Position numbers and translations under genes: made by a program. A DNA stretch of 64,000 bases, taken from the NCBI GenBank assembly GCA_963971405.1, contig OZ020489.1, positions 4,960,001 to 5,024,000 of the forward strand, given 5' to 3'. Positions 10,494-21,594 of this stretch are shown in pieces; the first letter of the stretch is position 1, and each line of letters opens with the position of its first letter. Under the pieces are notes generated by a model. It saw only the letters and a list, made by a program, of their open reading frames with translations. It had not been told where the DNA came from and did no database searches. Source of the stretch: Psococerastis gibbosa. Its lineage: Eukaryota; Arthropoda; Insecta; Psocodea; Psocidae.

Positions 10494-11900
10494 TCTCAGC
10501 TATTTGGGTTTCCACCGCGACTGCTAGTGGAAACCCACAACGAGTGCTCCACGCCCTCCCCGCATATCTGAACAGCTAACAGGGTAAACTCCCTCTTAAA
10601 TAATAATATTATTAAGCATTGTGCCAAATACTATAGTTTATAAGGTCAACAATGGATGTGTTTTGAACTATAGAAAAATCCCAACAAGTTCTGGAAAAAA
10701 TATAAAAAGTTCGCTCACTATAAGGATCCGGCTCGAAGGACCATTATTAGTAGTTGTCATATTATAACATCATATTATAACAACTCGTGTATGAATCTTG
10801 AAGGGATAAGTTACCTGTTAATAACAGCATCTTTTTATAATTGCTTTTTTCGGACCGATTGGGTATTTTTTTTAAATTTTTTTATAGATGTGGGGTTTAG
10901 TTAAACGAACTGTCTAGCACAGAAACCAGGTTATTGCTCCAGTAAACATGAATTTCCTAAGAATAACTAGGCCTATATTATATTTAAATTATCAATAAAA
11001 ATTTTGAGCAACTGCTAATAGTTTACGAGACCTTCTTAATTAACAATTAACTAATATTGACTGTCCAATTTGCGATTAAATAAATAAATAAATATTGACT
11101 TTTTTTGTTGTTCTAATACTATTTTCAATTTTCATTTGTGTAAGACCATTCCAGAATCCTAACTACGCACATACAAACGCATAAAATGGCAACATAATTT
11201 TTTAACTATACAACGTATACCATTTGTGATCTAGCCATTAGGACTATAAGATACATTTCGTGTCACTTAGGCCTACCTAATCTGTAAAAACGCACCCTTC
11301 ATATACATATATGTACTATTAGAAGAGAAATTAGCTTGAAAGCCTCAATGCAATGCAGCTTGAAAACTCAATGGTTTCAGTAAAAAACTGCACGGATGCA
11401 AATATACATGCACCATGGATATCTTTCGCATTGGAACGTCTATCACATCATACGACCAACTAATCAAAACATTGGATTTTGATGTCATTTCTCTATGGTT
11501 ACATGTATAGCAGCCATTTCGGATTCCTATACGAAAGAGATCCATCTAAGGCAAAACAGCAAGAACTGTACACTCAGAGTGAGAGCCTTCAAATCTATTT
11601 TCTTTCTAAGTTAAATATAGCCTGCAACAAGATGGGAGAGAATGGAAATGTATTTTTGATTGACTACTGCATAGTAAATGTTGTAACTGTGATTGAACCA
11701 AATTTGGAAAATAAGTAAAAAAATAATAATATGTGTCCTAGCATATAATGTAGAAACACTTTTCCATGTAGTACAAAATAAATTTGAAAAAATAATTAAT
11801 TTGCCTTTTGATTTTGTGGTACCTAATTTAACCTTATCAAAAAACTAAGAAATATGTTCAATTAATAGGAAGCTGGCCATTGACATCGCCCCTGGAACAC
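10494..11900 (+). other. Pax6 3' UTR and flanking DNA
   Basis: A/T-rich sequence downstream of the Pax6 stop. AATAAA-type signals occur near 10994 and 11080. A 79-codon open frame at 11479-11718 overlaps another on the opposite strand and has no recognisable motif. No repeat family was recognised apart from a short (AAAT)n near 11080. Confidence 0.5.
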
Positions 11901-11904
11901 TCCA

Positions 11905-12175
11905 AAATGGTTTATATTATTTATTTAATTTAATACTTCATACAAGGATTTGGTCTATTTAATTGGTAGATGACTACTTCCTACACAGTACTTATAATAC
12001 GGTAATACATTTTTTGTTCATCCATGAATTCTATAATTCGTTAAATTTCTGTCACCAATCTGACCCCGGTGACACCTTCTCATAATGTATGTGAAGGAGT
12101 CCCTTGAACAAGTAATTTGAACAAACCAAATCGTTATAAAACTTAAGCATTAAATTAAATAAAAAGTATAAAACC
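11905..12175. repeat. Diverged MITE-P copy
   Basis: Left arm TTTAATTTAATACTTCATAC and GATGACTACTTCC; right arm ending TTAAATTAAATAAAAAGTAT. Arm order and content match the palindrome at 33079-33402 with much divergence. Confidence 0.5.
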
Positions 12176-12905
12176 AACCTATTTTGGTGTAATTCAGGGG
12201 TGGTCAACGTCAACGACTTCCTCTTAAATGAAAATTAATGAGAAAATGCGTCGATATTATGCAATATTCCTTATTGAGACTTTTCAAGCGATCGTTGGAG
12301 TCATTCTCTATGGCAGTGGCTTAACAACGCTACGAAAATGTTGCATTATTCTTTTTAACGGAATAATCTGAACGATAAGAAACTAACTGATTTGAAAATG
12401 TATACCTAAGGTGTCTCTTTATCTATTAGAAAAAAATATTCCAAATAATTTTAACAATTATATTTGAACATTTGAAAATTAACTAATTATTAAACTATTA
12501 AAATTGAGCGAAAACAGAAAATTGCGACCCTCAATCCCAGTCATGGTATTACAACTCGCAAACTGCCAGTTACCATGTAAGCTAACAGGCTTAATTATTT
12601 TAAAAAAATTGTGTGGGATATGGAAAAGGCTTGATTTGTAATAAGAACCGTTATAGGGTAGGAAGACGATCCAGGGAGACTACATTACAAATTTGAAAAA
12701 TATTATGAATCTAATGAAGGAAGATTGCAAGACGTATCGGCAATTCAGCATATCTTAGTACTTATGCCCTTCTAATACGAAGTAACTGGCGGTTTAAGAA
12801 GCGGGTACTGACTACTGACACTGTTACAAGCAGAGCCATTTTCAGATGCTTGACTTATAAGTTATTCCTTCTTATTGTAAAGACATTTCACTTTAGCAGA
12901 TAGCC

Positions 12906-13240
12906 CAGTGGCGGAATAAGGTTAAAGGAATAGTGTCTGGGTATAATCAACCCACACGCAATTTGGATCTGCCACTGGGTTAATAGATTTTGGCCAACCC
13001 TAGCCCTATAACTGCTCATAATGCAGAGCTAGTCCTTACCGTAGTATATAAGACGTATTTTCTTCATAATAACCCAGTGGCGGAATAAGGTACGCGGGTA
13101 TAGCCAACCCACACTTTCAACACACCATTTGGATCGGCCACAGGGTTGATAAATTTTGACCACCCCTAGCCTTATAACGGTTCTCGGTGCAAAACTATCC
13201 CTTACCGTAGTATGTAAGAGGTGTTCTCCTCACGTTCTAA
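12906..13240. repeat. Two-copy tandem repeat, about 170 bp, next to the TM7SF3 stop
   Basis: CCAGTGGCGGAATAAGG occurs at 12907 and 13075. Each copy continues through CAACCCACAC, GGATC(T/G)GCCAC and CCTTACCGTAGTAT in the same order. The second copy reaches the last codons and 3' UTR of TM7SF3 (stop at 13230). The CAGTGGCGGA start and GCCACTGGG within each unit look like small hAT-type inverted ends. Confidence 0.7.
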
Positions 13241-16200
13241 TTAGAGGAGTTCTTTCCGTAGGGGTAGTAGGCCCCCTCAACCGCACATACCAGCGGCGTA
13301 GTTGTGGGGGTGGAGGGAAGGGTGGTTTATTTTTGGTTAAGTAAACCTGCAAAGTTATTCCGACGATGATCACGGAGATCCAAGTGACTATTAAAACCAT
13401 ATCTGAAGAGAAAGAAAAAACATCTTAGAATTAAAAATTTTATTGATTTTTTTTTAAAGGTTTTAATTATTTTTTTATTAATTTGGCGCGCTCTTCTTAG
13501 GTATTATTTACCAGTCATTTCCCAAATTACCTATTAACTATTACAATAAACGAGAATAAGAAACAGAAGAAATACTCTTACACATTTTAATACATAATGC
13601 AGTATGTAGTAGGTGCTATCTCAGTTTTTGGACCTAACCTAACCATACATTTCTTCACGCCTACAAAAACTACGGCCAAATAAATAAATAAATAAATAAG
13701 GACTTTGTTTTGTTCTATTACTAAGTCAACCTAGCGGAGTTAGGGCTATAAAGCCCTCTCTTACACTCAACTAGGGAGACCCGGGACCGCCTGCTTTACG
13801 TGCCCTCTGAAGCATGGCCAGAAAATGTAGCCAGTGTGGGACTCGAACCAACAACCTTTCAGGTGAAAGTCAGAGTCCGTACCACTACTCTACATATCTT
13901 GACGCCAAACGGTGCTAGCAACTACTATCGTATGTACTATGTAACAAACTGTTGAGGAAATAATGGAAATTGCCCTTATTCTCCGTAAGGGCGAATTTTG
14001 GGCCTTTCGGCGTGTGTGCTGTGTGGCTTTGTGCGGTGATCCCAACGCGCCTTTATGGCACCGGTTATTAGAAAAATTTGTAATGTTTTTTTGGTTAAAT
14101 ACACGCATTATTATTATTATTATTTTCTTACAATTAGAAGCATTTTTTCTACTTTTTCTACTCTCATTTATGGCTCTATGATCGATTTTTCATGACAAAT
14201 TTGACTTTCTACAAAAAAAACGAATAGTGGGGATGCCTTATTTGCTCTTAAAAAACGTAAAAACATACCATTTGCCTGGCAAGGCAGGTCGATAACAGCC
14301 CACTTGAACAAAGGATTGGTGGCTCGTCGGATGGAGTTGATGAGAATGAACCTGAGGTTCGAGCCAATGTAGTAATCAATGGGAATGATAAAAGCATAAG
14401 CACCGAGCACTGCTGTAGAGATAATGCTAACTTTCTCCGATAGGGGGAGTAGCAGCGCTGGGAGAAACAGTGTGATACAGCCGAAAGAGATCCAGTAGTT
14501 TGCATCTGATGTGAATGAATCGAACCAATCTGTAATAAATAAATTAAATAAAAAATAATATAATACACGGAAACACTCCAATTAAAATAGAAGGTAACAC
14601 TGCATGCTACAACTGAATGGTTTCGCATTTCACTTATTTTGGGGTGTTCCGAACAGACTTTAGAGTCTACGACGCCATCTTTAATATCTCAGACTATATA
14701 GCTATATGCCACAGTATTTTTTGAAAATTGTAAAGGGAATTGTGGGGGCTTCCCTATAAAAGTCAGAATCAGTTAATATAGTGGAGAATAGCTAGGCTGA
14801 AAAAAAATTAAGCAAGCAATGCAATAATATCTACATGTTTTTTTTACATAAGTTATCTTATTCCCGTTAAGGGTAGCTTACAGCATGGCCGTGCCCAGGG
14901 GGGTGGTCCATGGGTCCGGACCCCCCGAAATAAATTTTTGTATGTAAGCCTGTAAGTTTTGAAAAATTTATCCATTAGCTATCTCGGGCATTATAAGTAG
15001 GCCTGTACCGTAGGGTGAATTGTTGATTTATAGTTATGTAGTTTTTTTTTTTTTTTTTGGTTGCCTGTACTGTACCATGTAAGTGTCATTGTTGTGGACC
15101 TGATCTGTTGATAGCTCAAATATAAACTATTATTATTAATTCATTAATCATTTACGTTAAAAAACATTGTTGGACCCCCCCCCACCCCGAAATCAAAACC
15201 TGGGCACGGCCTTGGACAGCATCACCAAAACAAATCTGCGGAAATGAAAGAAAGCGCAATAAATTGGAAAAATAAATAAAAACATTCGAATTCCTTTTTC
15301 CGTAGCTTCACCAACGATGATGGGAGCCAGCCAAAAAATAAAACAAAACTTACCAACAAAAAAAGTAAACATTATGGCAGCAATGATATATCCGAGAAGC
15401 GATCCTGCCAACACAACAGGGAAAAAAGGGGCGGCATAACAGCACCACAATAACAAACAGGCGACTCCTATGGCGAGTCCACCCAGAACAGACGGTACCA
15501 GAGCTTCTGAAAAAGAAAAAAATCTTAATAAAGACTATTATGATATTCATTATCATAGCTGGATGACCCTATAAATAAATAAATAAATGTTGAGATTTTG
15601 TTCTGTTACTAAGCCAACCTAGCGGAGTTAGGGCTATAAGGACTTCTCTTAGAGCCCGGCCCATATTGAACCCAGCACCCGCGCAGCGCACACACCCAAC
15701 CCATGCACTACCCAGACCATGGGATGGAAATAATTAGATTTCTCGTGACTTCGTGGTACTTCATTTTATTAAACAAAAAATAACAAAAACTTGCTATAAC
15801 AACCCGAATTAGTAAAACCCAAATAATCGTTAAGAAATTAACTTTGTCCAAGAAACCCACTTGTGTTAGTATAAAATCCTGAGCGCTTTCGGCAAGAACT
15901 GCCATCTACACAAGGAAACCCACTACCACATTTACACGGGATGGATTGAGTACCGCATATTGAACCCAGTATTCACCCAGGAATCGTAATTTCAGCCACA
16001 GTTTGGGGATGGCTGTTCCAGAGGAGTGGTACCCACGCCCAAGAGATCTGTGCGAGAAACACAACTGACTGGGTTAGCCGTGTACTGGGTCCAATATGCG
16101 GCAACTAATTTGATAGTGTGCATTACAAAACCTGCCACGCGTGGGTTGGGCGTGTACTGCGCCGGGCCTTACAGTCAACTAGGAAGACCCGGGACCCCCT

Positions 16201-19200
16201 GCTTCACATGCCCTCCGAAGCGTCGCCAGAAAATGTAGGAAGTGTGGGACTCAAACCAACAACGGGTGAAAGTCGGAGTCTGTACCACTACTCTATAGGT
16301 ACATGTCCTGACCCTATCGAAGTTAGGGTCCCATGAGGCCCTCTCTTAAACTCAAAAGTACACCTGCAAAAACTGCATGAATATTTGGGTTCATGTCCAA
16401 GAAATTGGATTGTCTAGGTGGTGGGGAGAAACTTTACAGGCGTAAAAATCAAAATTTTACTTTTTTTTACGATAAACAATTTTTGGCATACAAACAATTC
16501 AAAGAATGTACCCGAATAACCTCTTCAGTCACCACTGTAGGTAATACCTGTGTTGAGTTACGACAGGTCACCGTTCGTATGATGTGTAGAGACTAGCACA
16601 AGTACGAAAAAGCTACCACTATGCTATCCAAGTCCTTGCCTATGCCGATAGTAGAGTAATTAGAGAGACATTAAATGAAACAACAAGTGCTCCTATGGAT
16701 TTTGATGCTTAGCTTGTGGCCGTCACTAACACTGATTACCTACAAAAGCCTGAAAATAGATTTGTATTGTATGAATAACATAAAGTGTAGTCCAGTGGAA
16801 AGATTCTAAAACTGCGGCCAATCTATGTTACTGAAGGCAACATATTAATACATCAAAATGTTGAGTACTGTTCGCCCACTCACTATTATGCACAAAATAA
16901 TATTTTAGTATAGTATATTTCCGAAAATTAATGTTTGTACATATACTATTTACTGAATTTACTTTTAGATGAAATAATGAAATGAGTAGAAGTGACTTTC
17001 TTTTATAAATAAATATTAACTTTTTTGTTCTATTACTAAGCCAACCTATCGGAGTTAGGGCTATACAGCCCTCTCTTACACACAACTAGGAAGACCCGGG
17101 ACCGTCTGCTTTACATGCCCTCAAGCATGGCCAGAAAATGTAGCAAGGGGGAAGAGATATACTAGTGTAAAAAAACAATAAATTTCTTGAAATATCAATT
17201 GTAGAGTTGTCAAAAATATCTGGACAAACAAAAGAAATTGTTCTCGACATTTTGACACATACTGCCCACCTATCTGCCTAAAATCTTGATCTACTTCGTA
17301 CCTGCTTCAGGCTGAAGATTACTGATGCCTGTGTACAAAATAAGGCCGCCGGCCAAAAACCCTAGTAGAATCAGCTCGATTTTGAAAAACCTGTGTGCAG
17401 CAAGACAGGCAAATATACCCAAGAAGAGAATTGTTGCGCTTAGAATGTTCGAGAAAACCGTGGCTGAAAGAAAGAGAAGAAAGCAATAATTAACACACAT
17501 TTTAAAATAGGATAAGGTAAGGTAAGCCTGCAGTTTTATAAACGTGAACTTATAAACATTGTGAAATACAATTAATAAATAAAAAATAAAATATTAAGAG
17601 GAAGTTTGGAAACTATTAACATTGGCCACCCCTGGATCTGTTAAAAATTAGATATGTTTCTGTTTTACTAAATGAAGCCTATGGTTTTCGTTTTTTTCTT
17701 CACATCAACATTCCTTATTTCTTCAAGTGATTGTGGAAACCATAGGCTACATTTAGTAAATCAAAAACATATCTAATTTCTAAAAGGATCAACCGAAAAT
17801 AGGTTAGTTTATATTGTTTATTAAATACTTAAGTTATAAAGGAGTCTGCCCTCTACACCTTATCATACCATGACCGTGCTATGAACGCACCAAGCACGGA
17901 AAGTAACACAATACGGCTTGCTTTGCCCACTGAAACGAATCGACGGCGTTTAATGCCCGTATGACACCAAGGGGGTAACGCAGTTTCTACCGCGCGGAAC
18001 GCATCGGCATCGGCAAAATATTCTCGTCGACAATTCTTAACGTTTCGTGCATGGCACGCGACGGTACTGGTCGGTGACGGAACGATCTAGTGGGCGTAGT
18101 GTCATGCTTTTCTATACAAAGAATATTTTTTTGCCTGACACGTTCCTATTACAGTCATGGTATGATACGGTGTAGTGGGCAGACTCCTTAAAGATTTGGT
18201 CAATTCAATTCGCAGAGGACTACTTCAAACACCATATTATAAGGAATTTTACATTCATGTTGTTATAATTTCCCCATGAATTTAAAGAAATGAAATGGGA
18301 AACCTCCTGCACCAGAACTAATAACAAATCTCGCTGTACTAATGAAAACAAAGGCCTTATTTAATCGAATGGAACGTTAAAATAAAATGAACCGTGTCAC
18401 GAGCAATAAAAAGGCTTTCAAATTATGAAACAGGGAGATCTAGTGCCACTGGAGAAGCGTCCGGCATCGGTTGACGAGTAGTTTCTCCCGTTATACGAAC
18501 GCTGCGAGTCCTACAGAAACCTAAGACTAATGCCCTGGAGATGACTCCGGATATGGATCTAACTTCCAGAACATTTGTTTGAGATTACAATAGCACACAT
18601 AATATATTATTTCCTCGTTTAATACAATTTTTAATTTAAAAAAAGCATTGCTATTACCTACGAGTATTTTTTGCGAAAATGTTCTTTTGAAAGTGAGACC
18701 GGAGACCAGGCGTGGCTACACTCAACCACTGCACTGGCGTCCCGCAGGGAAGTATCCTTGGATCGACCCTTTTCCTCGTCTGCATCAATAATAACTGTCC
18801 ATATGCTGACTTATGCAGAGTACGAGGAGGGGGCAGCATGGAAGGAGTAGTCATACAGAGGTGAAAATTGCAAATGTTAAGCAAAGGAATCCTCAAGTAC
18901 TTACTCAGTGCCGGGCAGGTATTCTCTTCAACTCTAGCATCACAGCCGTACGTAAAAGACGGTACATAAACAGCAGACGACGTCAAACTATGGGCAACAA
19001 CAACAAACGCGGATCCGGTCCCGGGATACGACGCGAACACTCTTCGTAGCGCATGTCCCCCCGCACTAGCCTTATCCGGGACTTCACGCGCCCACTGCTT
19101 GATCCGACCGACAGTCATTACATTCTGCAGCGCAACAAAGTACATATCCGGGGAGAAGTCGCGCTCGGGTAGGTACAGGCGGTACACGATGTGATCGACG

Positions 19201-21310
19201 ATTGGTGGGTATTTCACGACACAGGAGCGCTCCTGCAGGTTGAGCCACGTCAGGACAGACATAGGTGGAGCTGCCGGAGCGAAGTTGACTTGAATCAGGT
19301 CGGGAGTGTAGGTGGTGGCTAGATAGGGTGCGACTTCGGTGGGGAACTCCATGTTGCAGCCGCCTGGCGTGGGAGCTGTGGAAGAGGAATGCGAATAGTG
19401 ATACGCGGTACAAGTTTGGGTTCAAAATTATTATCCTATGTTTAGCCACAACGTTCGTTAAGAAGGGACCTGTAGAGTAGTGGTATAAACTCCCGACTGT
19501 CACCCGAGAGGGGGTTGGTTCGAGTCCCACACTTGCTACATTTTCTGGCCATGCTTCGGAGAGCATGTATAGCAGGCGGTCCCGGGCCTTCCTAGTTGAG
19601 TATAAGATAAAACTTTATAGCCCTAACTCCGCTAGGTTGGCTTAGTAATAAAACAAAAGTAATTATTTATCTATAATACTGTATGTACCTTGATTCCCAT
19701 ATGCCTGTACAGCAAGCATAACTGTCGTATTATCGACATCGCCCTGGTATTGCAAGTAGAACGCAACCGACGAAGTTGTCACCGACTTCCAAAGCCCAAC
19801 GTTAGTACCTAAGACACTGTTCGTGCGGTTCGCCTTTTTATCGTACGACAGTGTGACGTTGCGCAGGTAGGAATGGGCTTGTACCACCAGAAAATAAGCG
19901 TCACCGGGAATGTTGCTGACCAATACAACCGCTGAAGTATCCGACAGCAGTGTGTATGTAAACTCAATGGACTCGCCATCAGGGTCTGAGACGTTAAAGT
20001 TTAGCAGGGAAATGGGAGCGGTACCGCCATCTAAAAAGAAGGAATTAGAGAAAATTTATAATTGTATATTTATTATATTATATTTATATTATTATTATTA
20101 TTTTTATTTAATTTATATTATATTTTAAGATAAGATATTACGTCCGCATATACACAACTTTGCAAAGTCAAATACATTGCCAAATCAGTTAGCCAACATA
20201 CTACATTAAATCAATAAATGAAATCGCCTCCTTTTTAACATTGTAATATTTTGAATACCTACATGTTTATAAATAAATTATATTTTACTAAGATATTGCT
20301 ATTGGTCATCCACTTTTAAATCGTGGCACCGAAAGAATCGGAATCGTGCCGGATTTTCTATGCATAGGTGATACTGCAAGGCCGTGCCCAGGTTTTGATT
20401 TTTTTTGGGGGGGGTTCCAATTTTTTTTAAACGTAATTTATGAATGAATTAATGGATACATTCTTCAAACCATACAGGTTTACATACAAAAATTTATTTC
20501 GGGGGGGGGGGGGGGGGCATGGACCACCCCCTGGGCACGGCCATGGGACTACAGTCTGATCGTTACAATGCTAGCTGATTATTTTAATGGTGATAATTGA
20601 CTTGAAGCGAATTCAATCTCAATTTTAATTTTAATTGAATTCAAGTGAATTCACACTTAATATTCATTCAAGTAAGCTATAGATTTACCGTAACCGGTCT
20701 TAGCTTTTACATTACATAACCATGCAAGAATGTATCCGCACCAAACCTGCATAAGTGACAATGTAAATTTGGCTCCTTGCCCAGGATAAGCGCAGACGCT
20801 TTAATAAAATATTAGACTAACTGATTACCTTTAACCCTGGGTTGACAGTTTCAGTCAAAAAACCTGAAGGTCTGGCTAGAGTTATAACATTGGATAGCCT
20901 AGGCTGGTTGTTGAAGTATAAAATATTTTCGGGAGTGCCCTGGGCCTAAATATATAGCATTTTCCACTGATTTGGAATATCTTTTTCCACACTATAGCCT
21001 GCTACTAGTAAGTAATGATGAGTTATTAAGTACCGCACCGTTCAAATAGTTATATAATAATGCAAATTAATATGCTACTATACCATGGCCATGTACGGAT
21101 TTACCTTATCTGCGGCATGCTCTGCTACACTGCTAGCGCTATTTGAATCAACAGTTTATCTTGTTGTAGCCTGGTTTTGACGGTGACTTAAAAATTTGCC
21201 CTCTAAATATTTCAACATGACTTACCAAATAGAACTGGGTCATGTTCTGCGACAATGCAATGTGTAGTTACACAAAAGAATATAAAATATACACAATTAA
21301 ACGCAATCAT
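13230..21310 (-). CDS. tm7sf3: TM7SF3, seven-transmembrane protein
   Basis: Membrane protein with a secretory leader, a long ectodomain and seven helices; in mammals it is linked to p53 stress responses and splicing homeostasis. Exons in gene order: 21310-21226, 20030-19689, 19375-18905, 17463-17302, 15506-15354, 14529-14269, 13402-13230. All six introns are phase 1 with GT-AG ends, giving 548 residues (human about 570). Residues 1-21 form a signal peptide (MIAFNCVYFIFFCVTTHCIVA). The ectodomain has N-glycosylation sites (NRT, NTT) and the family motif PGGCN. Helices lie in exons 4-7, including AHRFFKIELILLGFLAGG and GAYAFIIPIDYYIGS. The tail ends TERTPLIRT, matching the family's GERTPLLL-type end. 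Exons 4-7 align with the family helix by helix. Confidence 0.95.
13684..13901 (-). repeat. SINE-A copy in a TM7SF3 intron
   Basis: Full-length copy with tail (AAAT)n at 13680-13698, intact B-box complement GGGACTCGAACC and A-box head at about 13880. It lies in the last TM7SF3 intron in the gene's sense orientation. Confidence 0.88.
14886..15213. mobile_element. G/C-armed MITE-G copy with expanded core
   Basis: Ends ATGGCCGTGCCCAGG and CCTGGGCACGGCC. Arms carry GGTCCGGACCCCCC and a C run. This copy is about 160 bp longer than 7046-7212 and 20379-20545 because of extra sequence at about 15000-15130, including a long T run. Confidence 0.8.
15572..15651 (-). repeat. SINE-A copy, split by a Harbinger-like MITE (rest at 16169-16308)
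   Basis: The SINE body stops at CTTCTCTTA (15651) and resumes at TTACAGTCAACTAGG (16169). Uninterrupted copies read CTCTCTTACACTCAACTAG, so the intervening DNA was inserted at TTA. Confidence 0.9.
15652..16168. mobile_element. PIF/Harbinger-like MITE-R inserted in SINE-A
   Basis: Ends GAGCCCGGCCCATATTGAAC on the left and a right end whose complement reads GGCCCGGCGCA. TTA is duplicated at 15649-15651 and 16169-16171. A three-base TWA duplication is the PIF/Harbinger hallmark. The right 240 bp reappear at 63503-63735. No transposase is encoded. Confidence 0.8.
16169..16308 (-). repeat. SINE-A copy, right part of the split element
   Basis: Carries the GGGACCCCCTGCTTCACATG body, a damaged B box and the A-box head GTACCACTACTCTA. 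It pairs with 15572-15651. Confidence 0.88.
16486..16645 (-). repeat. SINE-B copy
   Basis: Reverse-oriented copy: ACCTCTTCAGTCACCACTGT, then TGTGTTGAGTTACGACAGG, then AGAGACTAGCACAAGTACG. It is collinear with the copy split by the hAT element. Confidence 0.75.
17006..17152 (-). repeat. SINE-A copy, head-truncated
   Basis: Tail and body are intact (GCCAACCTATCGGAGTTAGG), but the copy stops at AATGTAGCAAG before the B box. Confidence 0.8.
17641..17787. repeat. Short foldback element
   Basis: AAATTAGATATGTTTCTG and ACTAAATGAAGCCTATGG on the left match, as inverted repeats, CCATAGGCTACATTTAGTAA and AACATATCTAATTT on the right, across a T/C-rich loop. The hairpin is about 145 bp and lies in a TM7SF3 intron. 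Confidence 0.75.
17839..18189. mobile_element. MITE with ~36-bp TIRs and a GC-rich core
   Basis: The left end AAGGAGTCTGCCCTCTACAC and right end (complement AAGGAGTCTGCCCACTACAC) agree over about 36 bp with few mismatches. The core is unusually GC-rich (GCGCGGAACGCATCGGCATC). The flanks look like a diverged palindromic MITE-P (TTAAATACTTAAG before, GGACTACTTCAAACACC after), so this is probably an insertion within that element. Confidence 0.8.
18690..18850 (+). pseudogene. LINE reverse-transcriptase fragment
   Basis: On the + strand, antisense to TM7SF3, the reading [10 protein letters not shown] followed by LFLVCINN is the RT GVPQGS...G..LF signature of non-LTR retrotransposons. It stops about 55 bp from the 3' edge of TM7SF3 exon 3. 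Only the motif neighbourhood survives. Confidence 0.7.
19466..19672 (+). repeat. SINE-A copy filling TM7SF3 intron 2
   Basis: Plus-oriented copy: A box TGTAGAGTAGTGGTA, B box GGTTCGAGTCC, body and tail. The intron between exons 2 and 3 is only 313 bp (19376-19688), so the SINE makes up about two thirds of it. Confidence 0.9.
20379..20545. mobile_element. G/C-armed MITE-G copy
   Basis: AGGCCGTGCCCAGG at the left and CCTGGGCACGGCC-type end at the right, with a G run of about 18 next to the right arm. Orientation is inverted relative to 7046-7212. It lies in TM7SF3 intron 1. Confidence 0.82.
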
Positions 21311-21594
21311 TACAAGATTTAATTAATAAACTACATAATTAAATAAATTTTTATTGAACCCACGATAATAAGCGACTTGTTTACATTGCCGATGCCGAGG
21401 CCCGAAGTAAATAAATTGACGCGGTGGTGGCAGCACTGCATTATATGAAATTTTGTTTTGCCATGTTGGCAGTGAATAACAAATGGCCGCCGAAGATCAA
21501 TGAAAAGTGTAAATAACCAAACGTTTATGTATTTTCTGTAAATATTTCCATGATTTTAACTTAATTTTGAATTAAATGCCATTTTAAATGGATC
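21311..21594. promoter_or_regulatory. Bidirectional TM7SF3/ANKS1 promoter region
   Basis: The 284 bp between the TM7SF3 start (21310, -) and the ANKS1 start (21595, +) contain none of the repeat families that crowd the rest of the window. The ANKS1-proximal half is locally richer in G+C (GCCGATGCCGAGGCCCGAAG, GCGGTGGTGGCAGCACTGC) and has ATGGCCGCCGAAG at 21483, a YY1-like core. No convincing TATA box was seen in either direction. Shared control is inferred from spacing; transcription starts are not known. Confidence 0.6.
21576..21587 (+). other. Minimal upstream ORF before ANKS1
   Basis: ATG CCA TTT TAA lies directly upstream of the ANKS1 start if the transcript begins further 5'. A second upstream ATG at 21588 overlaps the ANKS1 start out of frame (to 21824 in genomic DNA). 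The ANKS1 start at 21595 has A at -3 and G at +4, the better context, while 21588 has T at -3. Leaky scanning or translational damping is possible. Confidence 0.4.

Noticed and set aside
14248..14628. 126-codon - strand ORF
   Set aside because: Shadow of TM7SF3 exon 6 in another frame; the homologous frame is the one reading DANYWISFGC.
19084..19566. 160-codon - strand ORF
   Set aside because: Joins SINE-A to TM7SF3 exon 3 in the wrong frame.
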